Positions 9,006 to 21,092 of a DNA stretch of 64,000 nucleotides are shown here, piece by piece. Within the stretch, counting starts at the first letter, position 1. Each line of letters begins with the position of its first letter. Both the position numbers and the translations under genes were made by a program. This DNA is from Aricia agestis (lineage: Eukaryota > Arthropoda > Insecta > Lepidoptera > Lycaenidae): the NCBI RefSeq assembly GCF_905147365.1, contig NC_056422.1, forward strand, positions 8,620,501-8,684,500, written 5' to 3'. The notes beneath the pieces are model-generated. The model was not told the DNA's origin. It ran no database searches and saw only the letters and a program-made list of their open reading frames with translations.

Positions 9006-9871
9006 TCTATACTAATATTATAATTGGGAAGAGTTTGTTTTGAAAGCGCTAATCTCAGGAACGACTGGTCCGATTTGAAAAATTCTTTTACTGTTAGATA
9101 GCCCATTTATCGAGGAAGGCTATAGGCTATATTTTATCACGCTAAGTATAATAGGAGCTAAGAAATAGAGGAAAATGTGGAAAAAACGGGGAGAAATTAT
9201 TTGAAAGGGCTTATTTGAACTCGCTAATCTCAGGAACTACTGATCCGATTTGAAAAATTATTTCAATGTTAGATAGCCCATTCATCGAAGTAGGCTATAG
9301 GCTATATTTTATCACGTCCGAACTAATAGGAGCGAAGAAATAGAGGAAAATATGGAAAAAAACGGGGGAAATTATATGAAAGGGCTTATTTGAACGCGCT
9401 AATCTCAGGAACTACTTATCCGATTTGAAAAATTCTTTCAATGTTAGATAGCCCATTCATCGAGGTAAGCTATAAGCTATATTTTATCACGCTAATGGCG
9501 GCTCTCGACATAGGCGAACGCGTTGGCCAACGCGTCTGCAGACGCGCAGAGCGAAGAAATAGATGAAAATGTGGAAAAAACGGAGAAAATTATATGGAAT
9601 TGCTTAATATCTTATGAACTACTGGAGCAATTTTTATGTTATTTGGCAAACATGAAGAATAGACCACGTGAAGGGACATAGGCTTTTTTTTTCTGCAAAA
9701 TGTACGATTGCGTGAAATTCCTAAATTACGCAAGCGAAGCCGCGCGGAACATCTATACATAATAAAATCGTAGGAAAGTCAATTCTGTATATTGAATATT
9801 TTTGTACAATAAATAATACTTGGGATGTGATCTACCATGCTAACGCGGACGAAGTCGCGGGCAACAGATAG
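9006..9871 (+). mobile_element. Non-autonomous Helitron with internal 175-bp tandem repeats
   Basis: Starts 'tctatactaatattata', the common 5' end of lepidopteran Helitrons. Ends 'gtcgcgggcaacagatag' followed by T, with ATAG where CTAG is usual. Between them, three units with 'cgctaatctcaggaac' at 9048, 9222 and 9397 repeat every 174-175 bp. The third unit has a GC-rich insertion near 9503-9545. Related partial copies lie at 12885-13181 and 40487-40760. Confidence 0.8.
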
Positions 9872-10157
9872 TACTAATATAAATTCATGTTTTTATTTTC
9901 GATAAATCTTTGACCAGAAGTAATTATAAGCATTCAAACATTTTTTGTAGGTTTGTTTCTTCTAGCATTCAGCGAAAACAAATACAGGAAAAAATATTTT
10001 TATGCCAAAATGTTTAAATTATGATTTCGAAGGCAGACATTGTCTTCGTTTTTGATAAATAATAATTATGATAAATCGTTGAGATCACAAATTCGAACGA
10101 ATTGTTGATTTTCAAAAGCAAATTTTGTTTGAATATTTGCCACAACAAATCCACAGG

Positions 10158-10334
10158 CCTATTTCCTTCCCTTCCTCTCCCTACCCTCCCCTATTACCCT
10201 ATTCCCTCTTAAAAGGCCGGCAACGCACCTGCAGCTCTTCTGATGCTGCAAGTGTCCATGGGCGACGGAAGTTGCTTTCCATCAGGTAACCCGTTTGCTC
10301 GTTTCGTTTGCCCCCTTATTTCATAAAAAAAAAG
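10158..10334 (+). mobile_element. SINE-like element, copy S2 (5' truncated)
   Basis: Begins in the CCCTTCC block and runs through 'aaaggccggcaacgca' to 'gcccccttatttcat' and an A-tail. The head present in S1, S3 and S4 is missing. Confidence 0.75.
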
Positions 10335-10450
10335 GCGTTTTAATAGATAATGATTGAATGACATCAGTCAAATCTGTCAATCAGTGACTGATTATCTATT
10401 ATAGAAAACTTAAGAGTATGTTTACAAATATATCCCAGTATACTGGCCAG

Positions 10451-10829
10451 CGGGGCTAAAATGGTCACATTTAGCAATTCCTCTCAATTAATTCAGCAAA
10501 TGAATTGTCAAAACTGTCAAACTGAAAAATGTCAAATCAGTACAAAAATACAGAAATGAATTGCAAGTAGAGTTGCATTTTGCAATTTTAGAAAAATGAA
10601 TCATACTATGATTTATGTCATGATTCTTCAAAGCGACCGGTCACATTTAGCAATTCCTCTCAATTAATTCAGCAAATGAATTTTCAAAACTGTCAAACTG
10701 ACAAATGTCAAATCAGTACAAAAATACAGAAATGAATTGCAAGCAGAGTTGCATTTTGCAATTTTAGAAAAATTAATCATATTATGATTCATGTCATGAT
10801 TCTTCAAAGCGACCATTTTAGCCCCGCTG
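10451..10829. mobile_element. MITE with tandemly duplicated interior
   Basis: Outer inverted repeats are 'agcggggctaaaatggtc' (from 10451) and its exact complement (to 10829). Inside, a unit running from 'ggtcacatttagcaattcct' to 'ttcttcaaagcgacc' occurs twice in direct orientation, at about 10464-10636 and 10637-10814. The second unit keeps the right TIR and the first keeps the left, as expected for a tandem duplication of a single ancestral MITE interior. Confidence 0.8.
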
Positions 10830-12129
10830 AGCTCCTTAGGTATAGAATGCTGCCGTGGTCCCATACCATTGATTCGTTTCGGAATATTTGCCAGTGCTTT
10901 TTCGTATATCTCTATGTTTTTATATAATTATAATACGTCACACTTGTGTAACTAGTGGAATATCAGTACAATACAGCGCCGTAATTTGACGTCTTGAGCA
11001 CTAGTCAGTAGATTGGGTTTTTTTTCGGAACCTAGTCAACATTTTTGGTTTACAAATATTACAATATTGTGTTTTTTCCTAATTATTTCGTGAGAGACAA
11101 CCTAATAGGCATCCTATTAGGTTGTTGTATTTGATAATTTACATTCAACAAACGATAATTTTTACGTTTTTGGTAGGTTTGAAAGTCATAAAAATATGTA
11201 AATATTCATTATTACAGCTAAGTCACAAAACAATGTACAGAGTATCGCTACACAGAGACAGATTATGACGTATGTGTCGAAACATTGTAAAATGATAATA
11301 TTATGTTATTTTATTGAATATGTCCAATCCATAGCAATGAAAAGAATCATTGCAACACTGGGGGTGTAAAATATGCACAAGAAATCGTAAAAATAATATT
11401 ATATAGCGGATTGATATAGATTTATAGATACACTATGATTTTTTGTGCATCTCTGGAGAAAATAACTAATTAATGATTCTTTACAGAAAAAATAATATTG
11501 ATCGATATGAAAATATGTCCTTAAAACCTTGATATTTGATTTTATCAAAATATTTTTTTTACGAATTAAAATCGTGACGGCATTTCAAAGTAAAGTGTAA
11601 AGAGATTGCATTTTATGCAATTAATAATTCTTTCCTCACGACGATTTGATGCAATGTAACGTGTTGTTGGTAAGTTGGCATATTATTATTAGTCTTGTTC
11701 ACTCCCCTCAGAACAGGAAAATAAGGAGAAGTGTTATGTAGCGCCGTTTATATGGAAACCTATGTCGCCGACTTCAATGACACTATATTGTCAGCATAGT
11801 GTCAACGGCACACGGTCTAGTGATGTCCGGTCTATCTACGGTGTCGATTAATTATTATTACGACGATATGGATGTATTTTGGTAGGTATTTAAATACTAT
11901 TAAAAGAATGAAAGTGATAAATAATTAATATTACAGTCTAACATTATAGTCTAACAGTCACAACTTAAAGGGGCCGAAAGGGGTTGAAATCATCCATGAT
12001 TACGAAAAACTTTTACCATGGGACCAACTCAATTCAGCAAAATAATCAGCTGTTTGGCAAAATCGTAACTAGGCAATAGATAAACAAACATTCATAATAT
12101 TATATAACCAGATTTTAAGTTGGAAAAAG
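10830..12129. other. No gene seen; one short palindrome
   Basis: AT-rich non-coding DNA. The only structure I mark is the perfect 13-bp palindrome at 11097-11125 (spacer cat). Confidence 0.4.
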
Positions 12130-12289
12130 GCAAATATATCTGCGAAAACCGCATTCAAAACGGATCAGTAGTTTTCGTGTGAATTTGGAACAAACATACA
12201 GACAGACAGACAGATAGACAAAAAACTAGCCACAGCTTTGGCTTCTATAGCGATGTAGTAACATCCCCCGCTTATTATTTTTTGAATAT
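12130..12289 (+). repeat. Decayed dispersed repeat with CAGA run
   Basis: Has 'aacggatcagtagttttcgt' and a CAGA microsatellite at about 12198-12220, a layout like the Helitron and LINE tails elsewhere here. The family is not resolved. Confidence 0.4.
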
Positions 12290-12699
12290 CTTTAAGAAGG
12301 AAAAAAGGGACCCTTTTCCTAAGACTTCGATGTCTTATTGTCTGCCTCGGCTGTATATCTCAATAACCGCTACACTTCTGAAATTTTCACAGATTGTGTA
12401 TGTCTGTTACCGCTACAATAACAGATACTAAAACAAATTAAATTTAATATTTATATCCCACACAACAAACGTGATTTTTTTGCTATTTTTTGCTCGATAT
12501 CAATAATGGCAACAGGTACTAGGTAGGCACTTGAAAAGTACAAAATACGCCATTGTATTTCTATTTTAACGATTAATAATAAAATTAAAATAAACTAAAT
12601 AATTAAGGATTTGTACAAAAACACATTATTTGCCTAATTTTGCTCTATTATGATAAGGAACCTTCCGTGCGCGAGACCAACTCGCACTTGGCCGATTTT
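12290..12699 (-). mobile_element. CCGGCCAAGTGCGAG-family element, minus copy
   Basis: At the right end 'ccttccgtgcgcgagacc' and 'aactcgcacttggccg' are the complement of the family head found at 16801, 44631 and 50848. The body is decayed. Confidence 0.65.
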
Positions 12700-12884
12700 T
12701 TTCATACATTTCTCTTTGAATTTTGCGTCTCTGGGAAAACTGAAATAGGACTAAAGCGATGAAGGTAATACAAATCATTCTTCAAAGATGCACAAATTAT
12801 TGTGATTATTATATGAGTAAGCATTAAAGCACCACTTCTTTCGACTATAAAATAAAACTTCCGCATATTTATAATTATATAGAC

Positions 12885-13181
12885 CTTCCGCGCGGCTTTA
12901 CCCCCGTAAATTAGGAATTTCAAAGACAAATTAGCCCATAAAAATAGCCCTTCATGTGGTCTACTTTTTATTTTTGCCAAACAACATAAAAATTGCTGGA
13001 TGGTGCATGAGATAAGCCCTTTCAAATAATTTTCCCCGTTTTTTCCACATTTTCTTCTGTTTCTTGGCTATGAGCTATCTAACTCTGAAAGGATACTTCA
13101 AAATTTCAAATCGGACTAGTAGTTCCTGAGATTAGCGCGTTCAACCAAACAAACTCTTCAGCTTTATAATATTAGTGTAGA
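12885..13181 (-). mobile_element. Helitron fragment related to 9006-9871
   Basis: Its minus-strand 5' end is TCTACACTAATATTATAAAG (13181 downward). It then carries one 'ctaatctcaggaactact' unit, the 'gcaatttttatgttgtttgg' segment, and ends in the 'gtaaagccgcgcgg' region. It is collinear with 9006-9730 but has only one tandem unit. Confidence 0.75.
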
Positions 13182-13690
13182 TAATAACGCAACCGCATAA
13201 AAAATGTCGATAAAAATATCGATACCAAAATCTGCATCACACCACATCACTAGTGCCTTAGTTTGATAGTTCACGGAACATTTTCGTGAAAAATATTTTT
13301 CGTGAAGAATAATTGATTTTTAAATTAAAAAGAACTATAAATTAAAGTTGGCTGTGATAGGTGATTCCGCTATTTTTGAAATTCACAGTATCGCTGCAAT
13401 TTTTGTAGGTAATTATAGCACAAGTCAGCATTTTGTTCACAATTTACGGCGTAGTGAAAACGTGTAAGCCGTGGAGTGATTGACATACGACTGACAATTT
13501 GTGCTCATATGGGAAGGATTTGGCGACATGTGACACGCTCTATAACATATCTCTTACTTCTAAAATCTGTGACTCCCATAGTCCCTCACCTATTATAGGT
13601 GAGGGACTATGAGAGTGAACAAAACACTGGCTCTTATGTTGACTATTATAGTCAACATAATAACCATGTTTATGCTTTTAATTACATTAA
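13182..13690. other. Non-coding with two adjacent perfect palindromes
   Basis: Palindrome 1 has arms 13577-13593 and 13595-13611 (17 bp, spacer t). Palindrome 2 has arms 13634-13646 and 13648-13660 (13 bp, spacer t). No coding or other element was seen in 13182-13560. Confidence 0.8.
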
Positions 13691-13693
13691 GGA

Positions 13694-13850
13694 ACAAAAT
13701 TGGCCAAGTGCGAGTCGGACCCGCGCGCGATTTATGATTATATAGCAAAAAAAAGGCCAAATAATTTGTTTTTTTGTCTGAGATCCTACTTTGATCATTT
13801 ATGTGATCGTCATGGGTCTACATCTTATATTTTATTAAAGCTATTGCAAT
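13694..13850 (+). repeat. CCGGCCAAGTGCGAG-family fragment
   Basis: Starts 'ttggccaagtgcgagtcgga' and decays after about 150 bp. A further piece resembling the end of repeat R1 ('gcgagctgacgatgatgaat') follows near 13900. Confidence 0.65.
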
Positions 13851-14015
13851 AAACCCAAGCGCAAAAAAAATTTGAACCCTTCTCATTGATGTTCCAGCAG
13901 TGAGCGAGCTGACGATGATGAATTGTAGCTTAGAATTTTTGAATCTACTTAACAGAATTTTAAATCTACTTCGGTATTAATACTTTAGAGTCTGTATGTG
14001 TCCCTTATAATATAA

Positions 14016-14707
14016 CTAGCGACCCCCGCCCCGGCTTCGCATCGGGTATAAAATATATAACCACTGAAAAAATGATTGAAATCGATTCAGCAGTTTTGAC
14101 TTATATTCATTATTACTACCCGTGCCCCGCATTGGTCGGTACTGCCGCAAAAGCTACGTCCCGCAAGTTTTTAATCTGTAATATCTTCGAAAATATTAAT
14201 TTATACCATAATATGCTGTAAAGGGCCATATAGATCTACATTAAATCAACAATGTATATAAGTTATTTAATTGAATAAGGATTAATGCTGTATGGTACAA
14301 TTGCTTCGAAAATTAGCCATTATTTGTCGTAAAAAGTAAATAACAAAAAAAAGTTATTGTGGGATATCCATAAGAGATAGACATATTATACCATCGCAGA
14401 GTTTTCTGTAGACCTTTTCAATGTGTACAATACTTGGTACATTATTTTGATAAATCTCGTAGGGTTTAGCCTGCGTTTGAAGTGTAAGCGGAATAAATGT
14501 AATTATTTACGACATCACATTAGAAACCCCAACAATAACAGTATTTCTCCACTATTTGATGAATGTTATTATACTTATAAACCTTCCTCTTGAATCACTC
14601 TATCTATTAAAGAAAGTCGCATCGAACTCCGTTACGTAGTTTTAAAGATTAACCGGAACAAAGGGACATGAGGGAAAAAACCGGCTTTGTTTTATAATAT
14701 GTATAGA
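14016..14707 (-). mobile_element. Non-autonomous Helitron, 692 bp
   Basis: The minus-strand start is TCTATACATATTATAAAAC (14707 downward). The end is 'gccggggcgggggtcgctag' followed by T (plus 14015). The same 3' end occurs at 52609 on plus. The interior 'gttattgtgggatatcc' recurs in the fragment at 56248-56655. Confidence 0.8.
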
Positions 14708-16080
14708 TATAGAAGTTCACTGTGAAAATAGCAGCGCTAAAAGAGTTACTTTTGAATTCCATGTTTCTATGGAAAATACGTCAATATCATGAATAGGGTA
14801 TTTCTTTTTAACCGACTTCCAAAAAGGAGGAGGTTATGTTCGGCTGTGGATATTTTTTAACTATTTTATGTCATGTTCATAATGTTGGCGTATTTTCCAT
14901 GCATAAGATGTAGGTATATTAGGTATGCAATGAAGTATATTAAATGGGTAATACTTTATTTTGTTATAAATTGTATTATTATGAGGAAATACTTTTTTAT
15001 GTTCGTGAGTAAAGAACAAACATCATATTTAAATAATACATAATTTTATTATAAACCAAATACATTAAAGATTTCGTTTATTAAGTTGTGAACATGGCCT
15101 CTCTGTTAATCATTACTCTGTATGTCGAGTTTACCACGTGATCACATTATTTCTGAAAATATTAAAATCAACGACGGCTTGATAAATAAATATTAGTGTG
15201 CGACCGAAGGTCTATTTTTGGCCGAAGCCGAAGCCGATTAATCGGCAATCGCTACAACCTTCAGCCGAAGCCGATTAATCGGCAATCGCTACAACCTTCA
15301 GCCGAAGGTTTATAAATCTTAATCGCTCGACTCTCAGTAATTAATTTTTAACCGACTTAAAAAAAGGAAGTTATCAATTCGACGCGTATGTATGTAATAT
15401 TTCCAGAACTGCCCATTTTTCGTATATGTATATGTTAGTGATGAATTTTGTTCCTGATATTCTGCGAATAACCCGGGGTATAGTGTTTCATAAACATACC
15501 ACTTCACCTACTGCTCAATATAATATAGTATTAATTGCCTTACACTATACAAAACTTACCCTGAAATAGTTACAAGGAATGACACTTTGGCTTTGTTAGT
15601 TCTCTCTTAGCTTAACACTTGTGGAAGCTTAAAAGATGATGAACATACACTAGCCGACTCATAAACTCAAAATATTGTAGTTTTTATCATAACTTAACTG
15701 TCTTTAACTACTTACTATAAGTAAATTTTATGTAAAATATTAAGTATTTACCAGGTACCTACATACATTCAATAACCTATACAAATTAACATTCTCATAG
15801 GTTCTATTCGGTTCGGTTCATCTCTTGGCTTAACTGTTGTTAAAGCAAAGTAGATGATAAAAAACATACATTATACTATAACTCTATAACATCATCACAA
15901 TAAAACAATATATTAAGTATAAATAATATTATTCTAGTCTACTATTCAGACTAACATAGCTTGTCACTCTCAAATTTTCATAATGTACAATTAATGTTAT
16001 TTGAGTATTTGACATTAACCTATATTAAAGTACAGTATACACAGATTACATTCACTACTTTAATCTGTCTATACTATCTT
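14708..16080. other. No gene; short tandem duplication at 15220-15312
   Basis: AT-rich. At 15220-15312 a roughly 54-bp unit with 'ccgattaatcggcaatcgct' is repeated about twice, each unit containing the palindrome CCGATTAATCGG. Two short stretches, 'accgacttccaaaaaggagg' (about 14810) and 'accgacttaaaaaaaggaag' (about 15350), look like repeat ends of the type common in Lepidoptera. Confidence 0.5.
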
Positions 16081-16303
16081 TCTTGTTCCTTTTTTTCATT
16101 TATTTCTTAACTTCATTTTCATCTCTTCATTTTGCTTCATTAATTTCAACATTTTCCTGTGTACTTACTGTGCAACTGAAACAAAGTTTGGGGCTGACAA
16201 GTAATACTTGGGCAGCAGGTGAGCATTTGCTTTACAACTTCACCCCATAAAATAATTTCTGTATTCAGTTTCAGATATCAGGAATAAATTAATCTGCAAA
16301 ATA

Positions 16304-16783
16304 ATGACACATTCAAATGTAGCCCGTCGGACAGAAGAACAGCTCCGAGTTGCCCTTCAGGAGCTAAAGGACTCTAAGGACCAATATCAACAGCTACTAT
16401 TTGAACGTGATGAGAGTGAGAAAGAAATGCTTATAATTTTGGAAAAAAACGCAAATTTAAAAGTGGAGCTTAGTAAACTGAATCAACAATATGAACTTAT
16501 CTGTGACCGTAACTCAGAACTACAAAGTGTTGTGGACAGTTTTGATAATTGCAGATTAGAGTATGAACAATGTTTAGAGGACACACATAATATTAAAAAG
16601 AAGCTGCAGGATGCACAGGATTATATAAAATCCCTTGAGAATCAATTAAACTCAAAAAAATCTGAACAAAAGCAAAGTTTGTATAATGAACTTTTAGGTA
16701 ATGGAATGGTCTTGTCAAAAAATAACATTACTACTATAGATCTCACCGGGGATGGCACAATAAATAATCAACATATTATGTAA
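16304..16783 (+). pseudogene. LINE ORF1, coiled-coil part
   Basis: 159 aa, charged, with long heptad-like runs of Glu, Lys, Leu and Gln from about residue 8 to 120, so a coiled coil. This fits the multimerising middle part of ORF1 (gag-like) in jockey/CR1-type LINEs. No PHD or CCHC finger is visible in the part present; upstream sequence near 16140-16300 may hold a decayed start. A repeat element (16801-17310) follows directly, and ORF1 continues at 17371, so this is the N-terminal section of one broken ORF1. ATG 16304 is the first Met in frame. Confidence 0.65.
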
Positions 16784-16800
16784 AAATAAACTTAAAAAAA

Positions 16801-17310
16801 CCGGCCAAGTGCGAGTCGGACTCGCGCACCGAGGGTTCCGACAGCTTAAAGGTATTATAGACCTGAGTATTTGGTATGAATTTCAATTTAATACCTCTAC
16901 GCGTTTATGAGGAAATGGGTAGTAAGTTTAAAATTATTAAAAAATATATATTATGTGATGTAACTAAAAATTTATGGTTTTCGTAATTTTTCCTTTATCT
17001 ATGCTATAAGACGTTGCTTCGTACCAAATTTCAAGATTCTGAGTTCACGGGAAGCACCCTGTAGGTTTTGATTCCCTTGCAAGTGTCGAAAATTTGCGGC
17101 ATAAACGGCTGTATCTTTTGATTGCGTTGGCTTAGAAGTTTGATTTTTTCACAGCTTCAAGGGACAGTAGACCTGAGTAATTGATATAAATTTCAGCTTC
17201 ATACCTCCACGCGTTCCTGAGAAAAAGGGTCTTGACAGACGGACAGACGGACAACAAAGTGATCCTATAAGGGTTCCGTTTTTTCCTTTTGAGGTACGGA
17301 ACCCTAAAAA
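16801..17310 (+). mobile_element. CCGGCCAAGTGCGAG-family element inserted in LINE ORF1
   Basis: Starts 'ccggccaagtgcgagtcgga', ends 'ggtacggaaccctaaaaa', 510 bp, with internal CAGACGGACAG runs. Family members here are 44631-45268, 50848-51177 (plus) and 59815-60154, 12290-12699 (minus). The head resembles a tRNA-derived SINE promoter, but I cannot fold it confidently. It separates the two halves of ORF1 and so is younger than the LINE. Confidence 0.85.
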
Positions 17311-17370
17311 TATATCAAAGTTAAAAAATGTATTAGGAAAACATGATACAATGAGGAACGTGTAAACTCC

Positions 17371-18143
17371 TTGTATAACAATTGTAATTGCCAGACAAAA
17401 TTAGGTCATTCACAGAATTATAGTAATAGTTCAGTTATCGGTTCAGCGGTGAAGGCTTTTACTGACTCCTCAAAATATTATTATAAAGCTCAGGCATATG
17501 CCCCTGAGGCCGGTTCCATCAGTATTTATTGTGATGAAATAGGCCAAGGGGTAGGTGTACACTTGAATAAATTGTGTTTGGGACAAAAAATAACTTGTAC
17601 CTGTTTGCCCGGAGCATCATATGAACAAATAATTAGCCGGGCAATTAATTCTACTTTTGCCCCAACTCAATTTTAATTATATTAATCGGGAGAAGAGGAA
17701 AGTTAAACAAAAAACAAATGTTGGATTATTTAGACACTTTAAGTAATAAAGAAAATATTAGAAAAATTATTTTGTTTACCTTTCCTTATATTAAAGAGAC
17801 AAGTAAAAAACTGCCACACGAGATTAAAGAAAATCATATAAGATATAAGCTGAACAGCCTACTGTGTAGTGCCACCAACCAAAATTGTATACTTTTAAGT
17901 AACAATATCCCACAAATAGATGTGGTTGATATTAATAATATTTTAAATTTTAGGTTTAATAATCTAACATATGATAAGTTTTACTTATCACATTCTTATA
18001 CCAGACATATAGCCAGATGGCTATTTCATTTTTTAGTTCTAAGACAAGCCAACAAATTGGCTAAACCATCCAGTGAGCATTCAACTTTTTTAAACAACTG
18101 TACAGATAACAGTTTGGAATATGTTCCAAATGATTTAAATTAG
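17371..18143 (+). pseudogene. LINE ORF1, esterase-like C-terminal part
   Basis: Two frames (17371-17676 and 17718-18143) joined by a shift near 17680. The first has 'ISIYCDEIGQGVGVHLNKL' then 'TCTCLPGASYEQII'. The second has 'ILFTFPYIKE', 'LNSLL' and 'FYLSHSYTRHIARWL'. These align with the SGNH-hydrolase-like (esterase) domain at the C-terminus of ORF1 in many insect LINEs (GDS/DE..G, then PGA, then a late D..H-like block). The nucleophile Ser of a true GDS motif is replaced (CDE), as in many such elements, so enzymatic activity is doubtful. Confidence 0.6.
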
Positions 18144-18149
18144 TTACTA

Positions 18150-21092
18150 AGACAACAGAGGCTCACTCTAGCAATGTATTAAGAAATATAAATAAAATAC
18201 GTGCCCACCACCGGGAAACTACCAAAAATAAAAGAAGTAACTGTAATTTTAATATTAACCTTGTACACCAGAACTTGCAAGGGATGATGGGAAAAGAATT
18301 AGATATCGAACTGTTTTTAAATAAATATATCTTAAATATTATGTGTATTACAGAGCACTGGCTTAGAAATTGCGAATTAATATTTAACTTTTGTAACCAC
18401 CAGTTAGCAAGTTCGTTCAGCAGAGAAAATGCCATTAGAGGTGGCTCTCTAATATTAATTCATAAAAAGCTAAAATTTAAAGAACGAAAAGATATTGTGA
18501 AATTCTCTTCTGAACGGATAATCGAAGTGGCCTGTATTGAGTTGAGCCACCTTACTGTTGTAAGCGTATACAGGCCTCCATCAGGTCTATATGACTCTTT
18601 TGAAGAAATAATGGAACAAGTTTTAAATAAAGTATGTGCATCTAAAAAAAAGATTATTGTATGTGGTGATTTCAATATTAATTTGTTAGACTTAAGCTCC
18701 ACCACAATTAGATTCACATCCTTATTAAAATCGTTTAACCTAATTAATTTATTAAATGAACCAACTAGAGTTAGCGAAACAACTGCCACTTGCATTGACA
18801 ATATTTTCACAAATGTTACTCCCTTTAAAAAAGAAATAATTAATGCACTGAGTTCGGATCATCGTGGACAGTTAGCTTCTTTTAACATTAAATGTGATAG
18901 TAATACTGAAGAAAAGATTGAGTTTATTCCTGTAAATACAAAACGTATTGAGAAATTTCGAAGTAAACTTGTTTCAAGTCTTCAGCGCTTAGATATGTCA
19001 AATAAACCAGATGAAGCTTTTAATTCATTGTTTAAAGTAGTAAGAAATGAATTCAAGTCTGTGTTTACTTCTAAAACGGTCAGTTTAAATAATAAAAAAA
19101 ATAATTTCAGAAATTGGGCAACTCCAGGTATTATTGTAAGTAGGCAAAGACTGTATGAGTTATATGATGAAAAAACAATGAATACTAGTGAATCTTTTAA
19201 AACATACGTGAAGAAATATTCAAAAATTTTTAGAAAAGTCTGTCAAGCTGCGAAGGCCCTCCACATAAAAGAAAAAATAAAGAACTCTAAAAATAAAGTG
19301 AAAACCACCTGGAAAGTTATTGCAGATGAGACTGGAAGAGTCAACTGTCGTAACTCTAAACTTGAACTTTATATTGATAATAAAAAGGTCAACTCTGACC
19401 TTGAGGTTGCGACAGTTTTTGAGAAGTTTTTTGCTGACATTCCGATCTCAACTACAAAAGACTTAAATTCATCACCTGAAGTTGCGGAAAGGTTACTTAA
19501 AGAAAATGTCAAGGAATGTGATGTCAATTTTATTTTTAAAGAAATCGACTCCAGGGATATTATTAAGACTTTCAAATCGCTAAATGTTAAAAGTACAACT
19601 GATCTCTGGGGTATGTCCACAAGAGTTATTAAATCAATAATTGACATCATTGCCCCGCACTTAGCTCTAGTCTTTAATAATTGTATTAAAAATGGTGTGT
19701 TCCCTGACCTAATGAAGCATAGCAAGGTGATGCTTCTCTTCAAAGCTGGGACTAAGTCTGACCCAGCTAACTACAGACTAATATCTATTTTGCCAACTTA
19801 TAGTAAAATATTTGAAAAAATAATTCTAAATCAATTACTAGTTCACTTTAACTGTAATAATTTGCTACATAACAATCAATTTGGCTTTACTAAAGGTAGG
19901 TCCACTACAGATGCTGGCATCAGTCTTCTATGTAGTATATTTGACGCTTGGGAGGGGTCGCAGGATGCACTTGGTATCTTCTGCGACCTATCCAAAGCAT
20001 TTGATTGCGTTGAGCATGCTACATTAATCAGAAAATTGTATCATTATGGTATAAGGGACACAGCCCTAAACTGTTAAGTTCTTACCTTGCAAATAGAACG
20101 CAAAGAGTTGAAGTTAATTCTAAAAGGTCTAATGGTAGTAAAATAAAGCTAGGTGTTCCACAAGGATCTATTTTAGGTCCCTTTCTTTTTCTCATTTATA
20201 TAAATGACCTACCTTATCTAGTTAAAGATAAGCATGAGATAGTACTCTTTGCTGATGACACTTCACTAATTTTTAATGTGAAGCGACAACAATATAATTA
20301 CGACGAGGTAAATAGTGCTCTCTCAAAAATAGTACAATGGTTTAATGCTAATAATTTACTATTCAATTCTAACAAAACGAAATGTTTAAAGTTCAGTTTG
20401 CCAAATGTTAGACAAGTACAAACCAATGGACTATTAAATGATGAGAAAATGAAATTAGTGGACACCACTGTTTTCCTAGGTATAACTTTAGACTTTTTAG
20501 TAAATTACAGTTGGGTCCGCATATTGCAAATCTGGCGGATAGGCTCAGTTCTGCACCATATGATGTTAAAAAAATCAGTGAAATAACTGATGTAGAATCA
20601 GCGCGACTTGTTTACTTTAGTTACTTCCACAGCATTATGTCCTATGGAATCCTTCTATGGGGAAATGCAGCGGACATTAATTCAATATTCGTGCTGCAGA
20701 AGCGTGCCATACGTTCTATTTATAAGATGTCATCGTGTGAATCCTTAAGAGAATAGTTTAAGGAAATAAATATATTTTGACCGTCGCATCTCAATATGTT
20801 TTGGATAACGTACTGTACCTATGTAAGAAAGAACTTAAATAGTTTCAAAAAGAAAAGCGACAATCATTGTTTTAAAACTAGGAATCAGAACAAATTAGAA
20901 ATACCAGTGATCAGACTTAGCAAAGTCAACAAATCTTTTAAAGGCCAGTGTATACGCCTGTACAATAGAATCCCAGAAAACGTTCAAAATCTCTCTATCA
21001 ATAAATTTAAAAATGTAGTAAAAGAACGTTTGTGTACTAAAACTTATTATAAAATCAATGATTTCATCGACGACAACACACCTTGGGAATAG
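18150..21092 (+). pseudogene. LINE ORF2: APE endonuclease plus reverse transcriptase, frameshifted
   Basis: This would nick target DNA and reverse-transcribe the element RNA. The frame is open upstream of the first Met at 18275, so the true start is near 18150. Endonuclease motifs are in order: N in 'HQNLQGM', E in 'TEHWL', 'SVYRPPS', 'CGDFNINLL', 'TCIDNIF', and 'SSDHRGQ' with D and H. RT follows: 'NYRLISILPTYSKIFEK', 'NQFGFTKGRSTTDA', 'FCDLSKAFDCV', then a one-base loss near 20068 stops the frame, and the next frame carries 'GVPQGSILGPFLFLIYIN' and 'LFADDTSLIF'. Two more shifts follow (about 20510 and 20756) before the C-terminus 'RLYNRIPENVQ' ends at 21092. All catalytic motifs survive, so the element died recently. 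Jockey-superfamily type. Confidence 0.9.

Noticed and set aside
10664..10864. 66-aa minus-strand frame
   Set aside because: Covers the duplicated interior of a MITE with no motif.
16801..17310. tRNA gene in the CCGGCCAAGTGCGAG head
   Set aside because: It does not fold into a cloverleaf by eye and recurs as a dispersed repeat; at most tRNA-derived.
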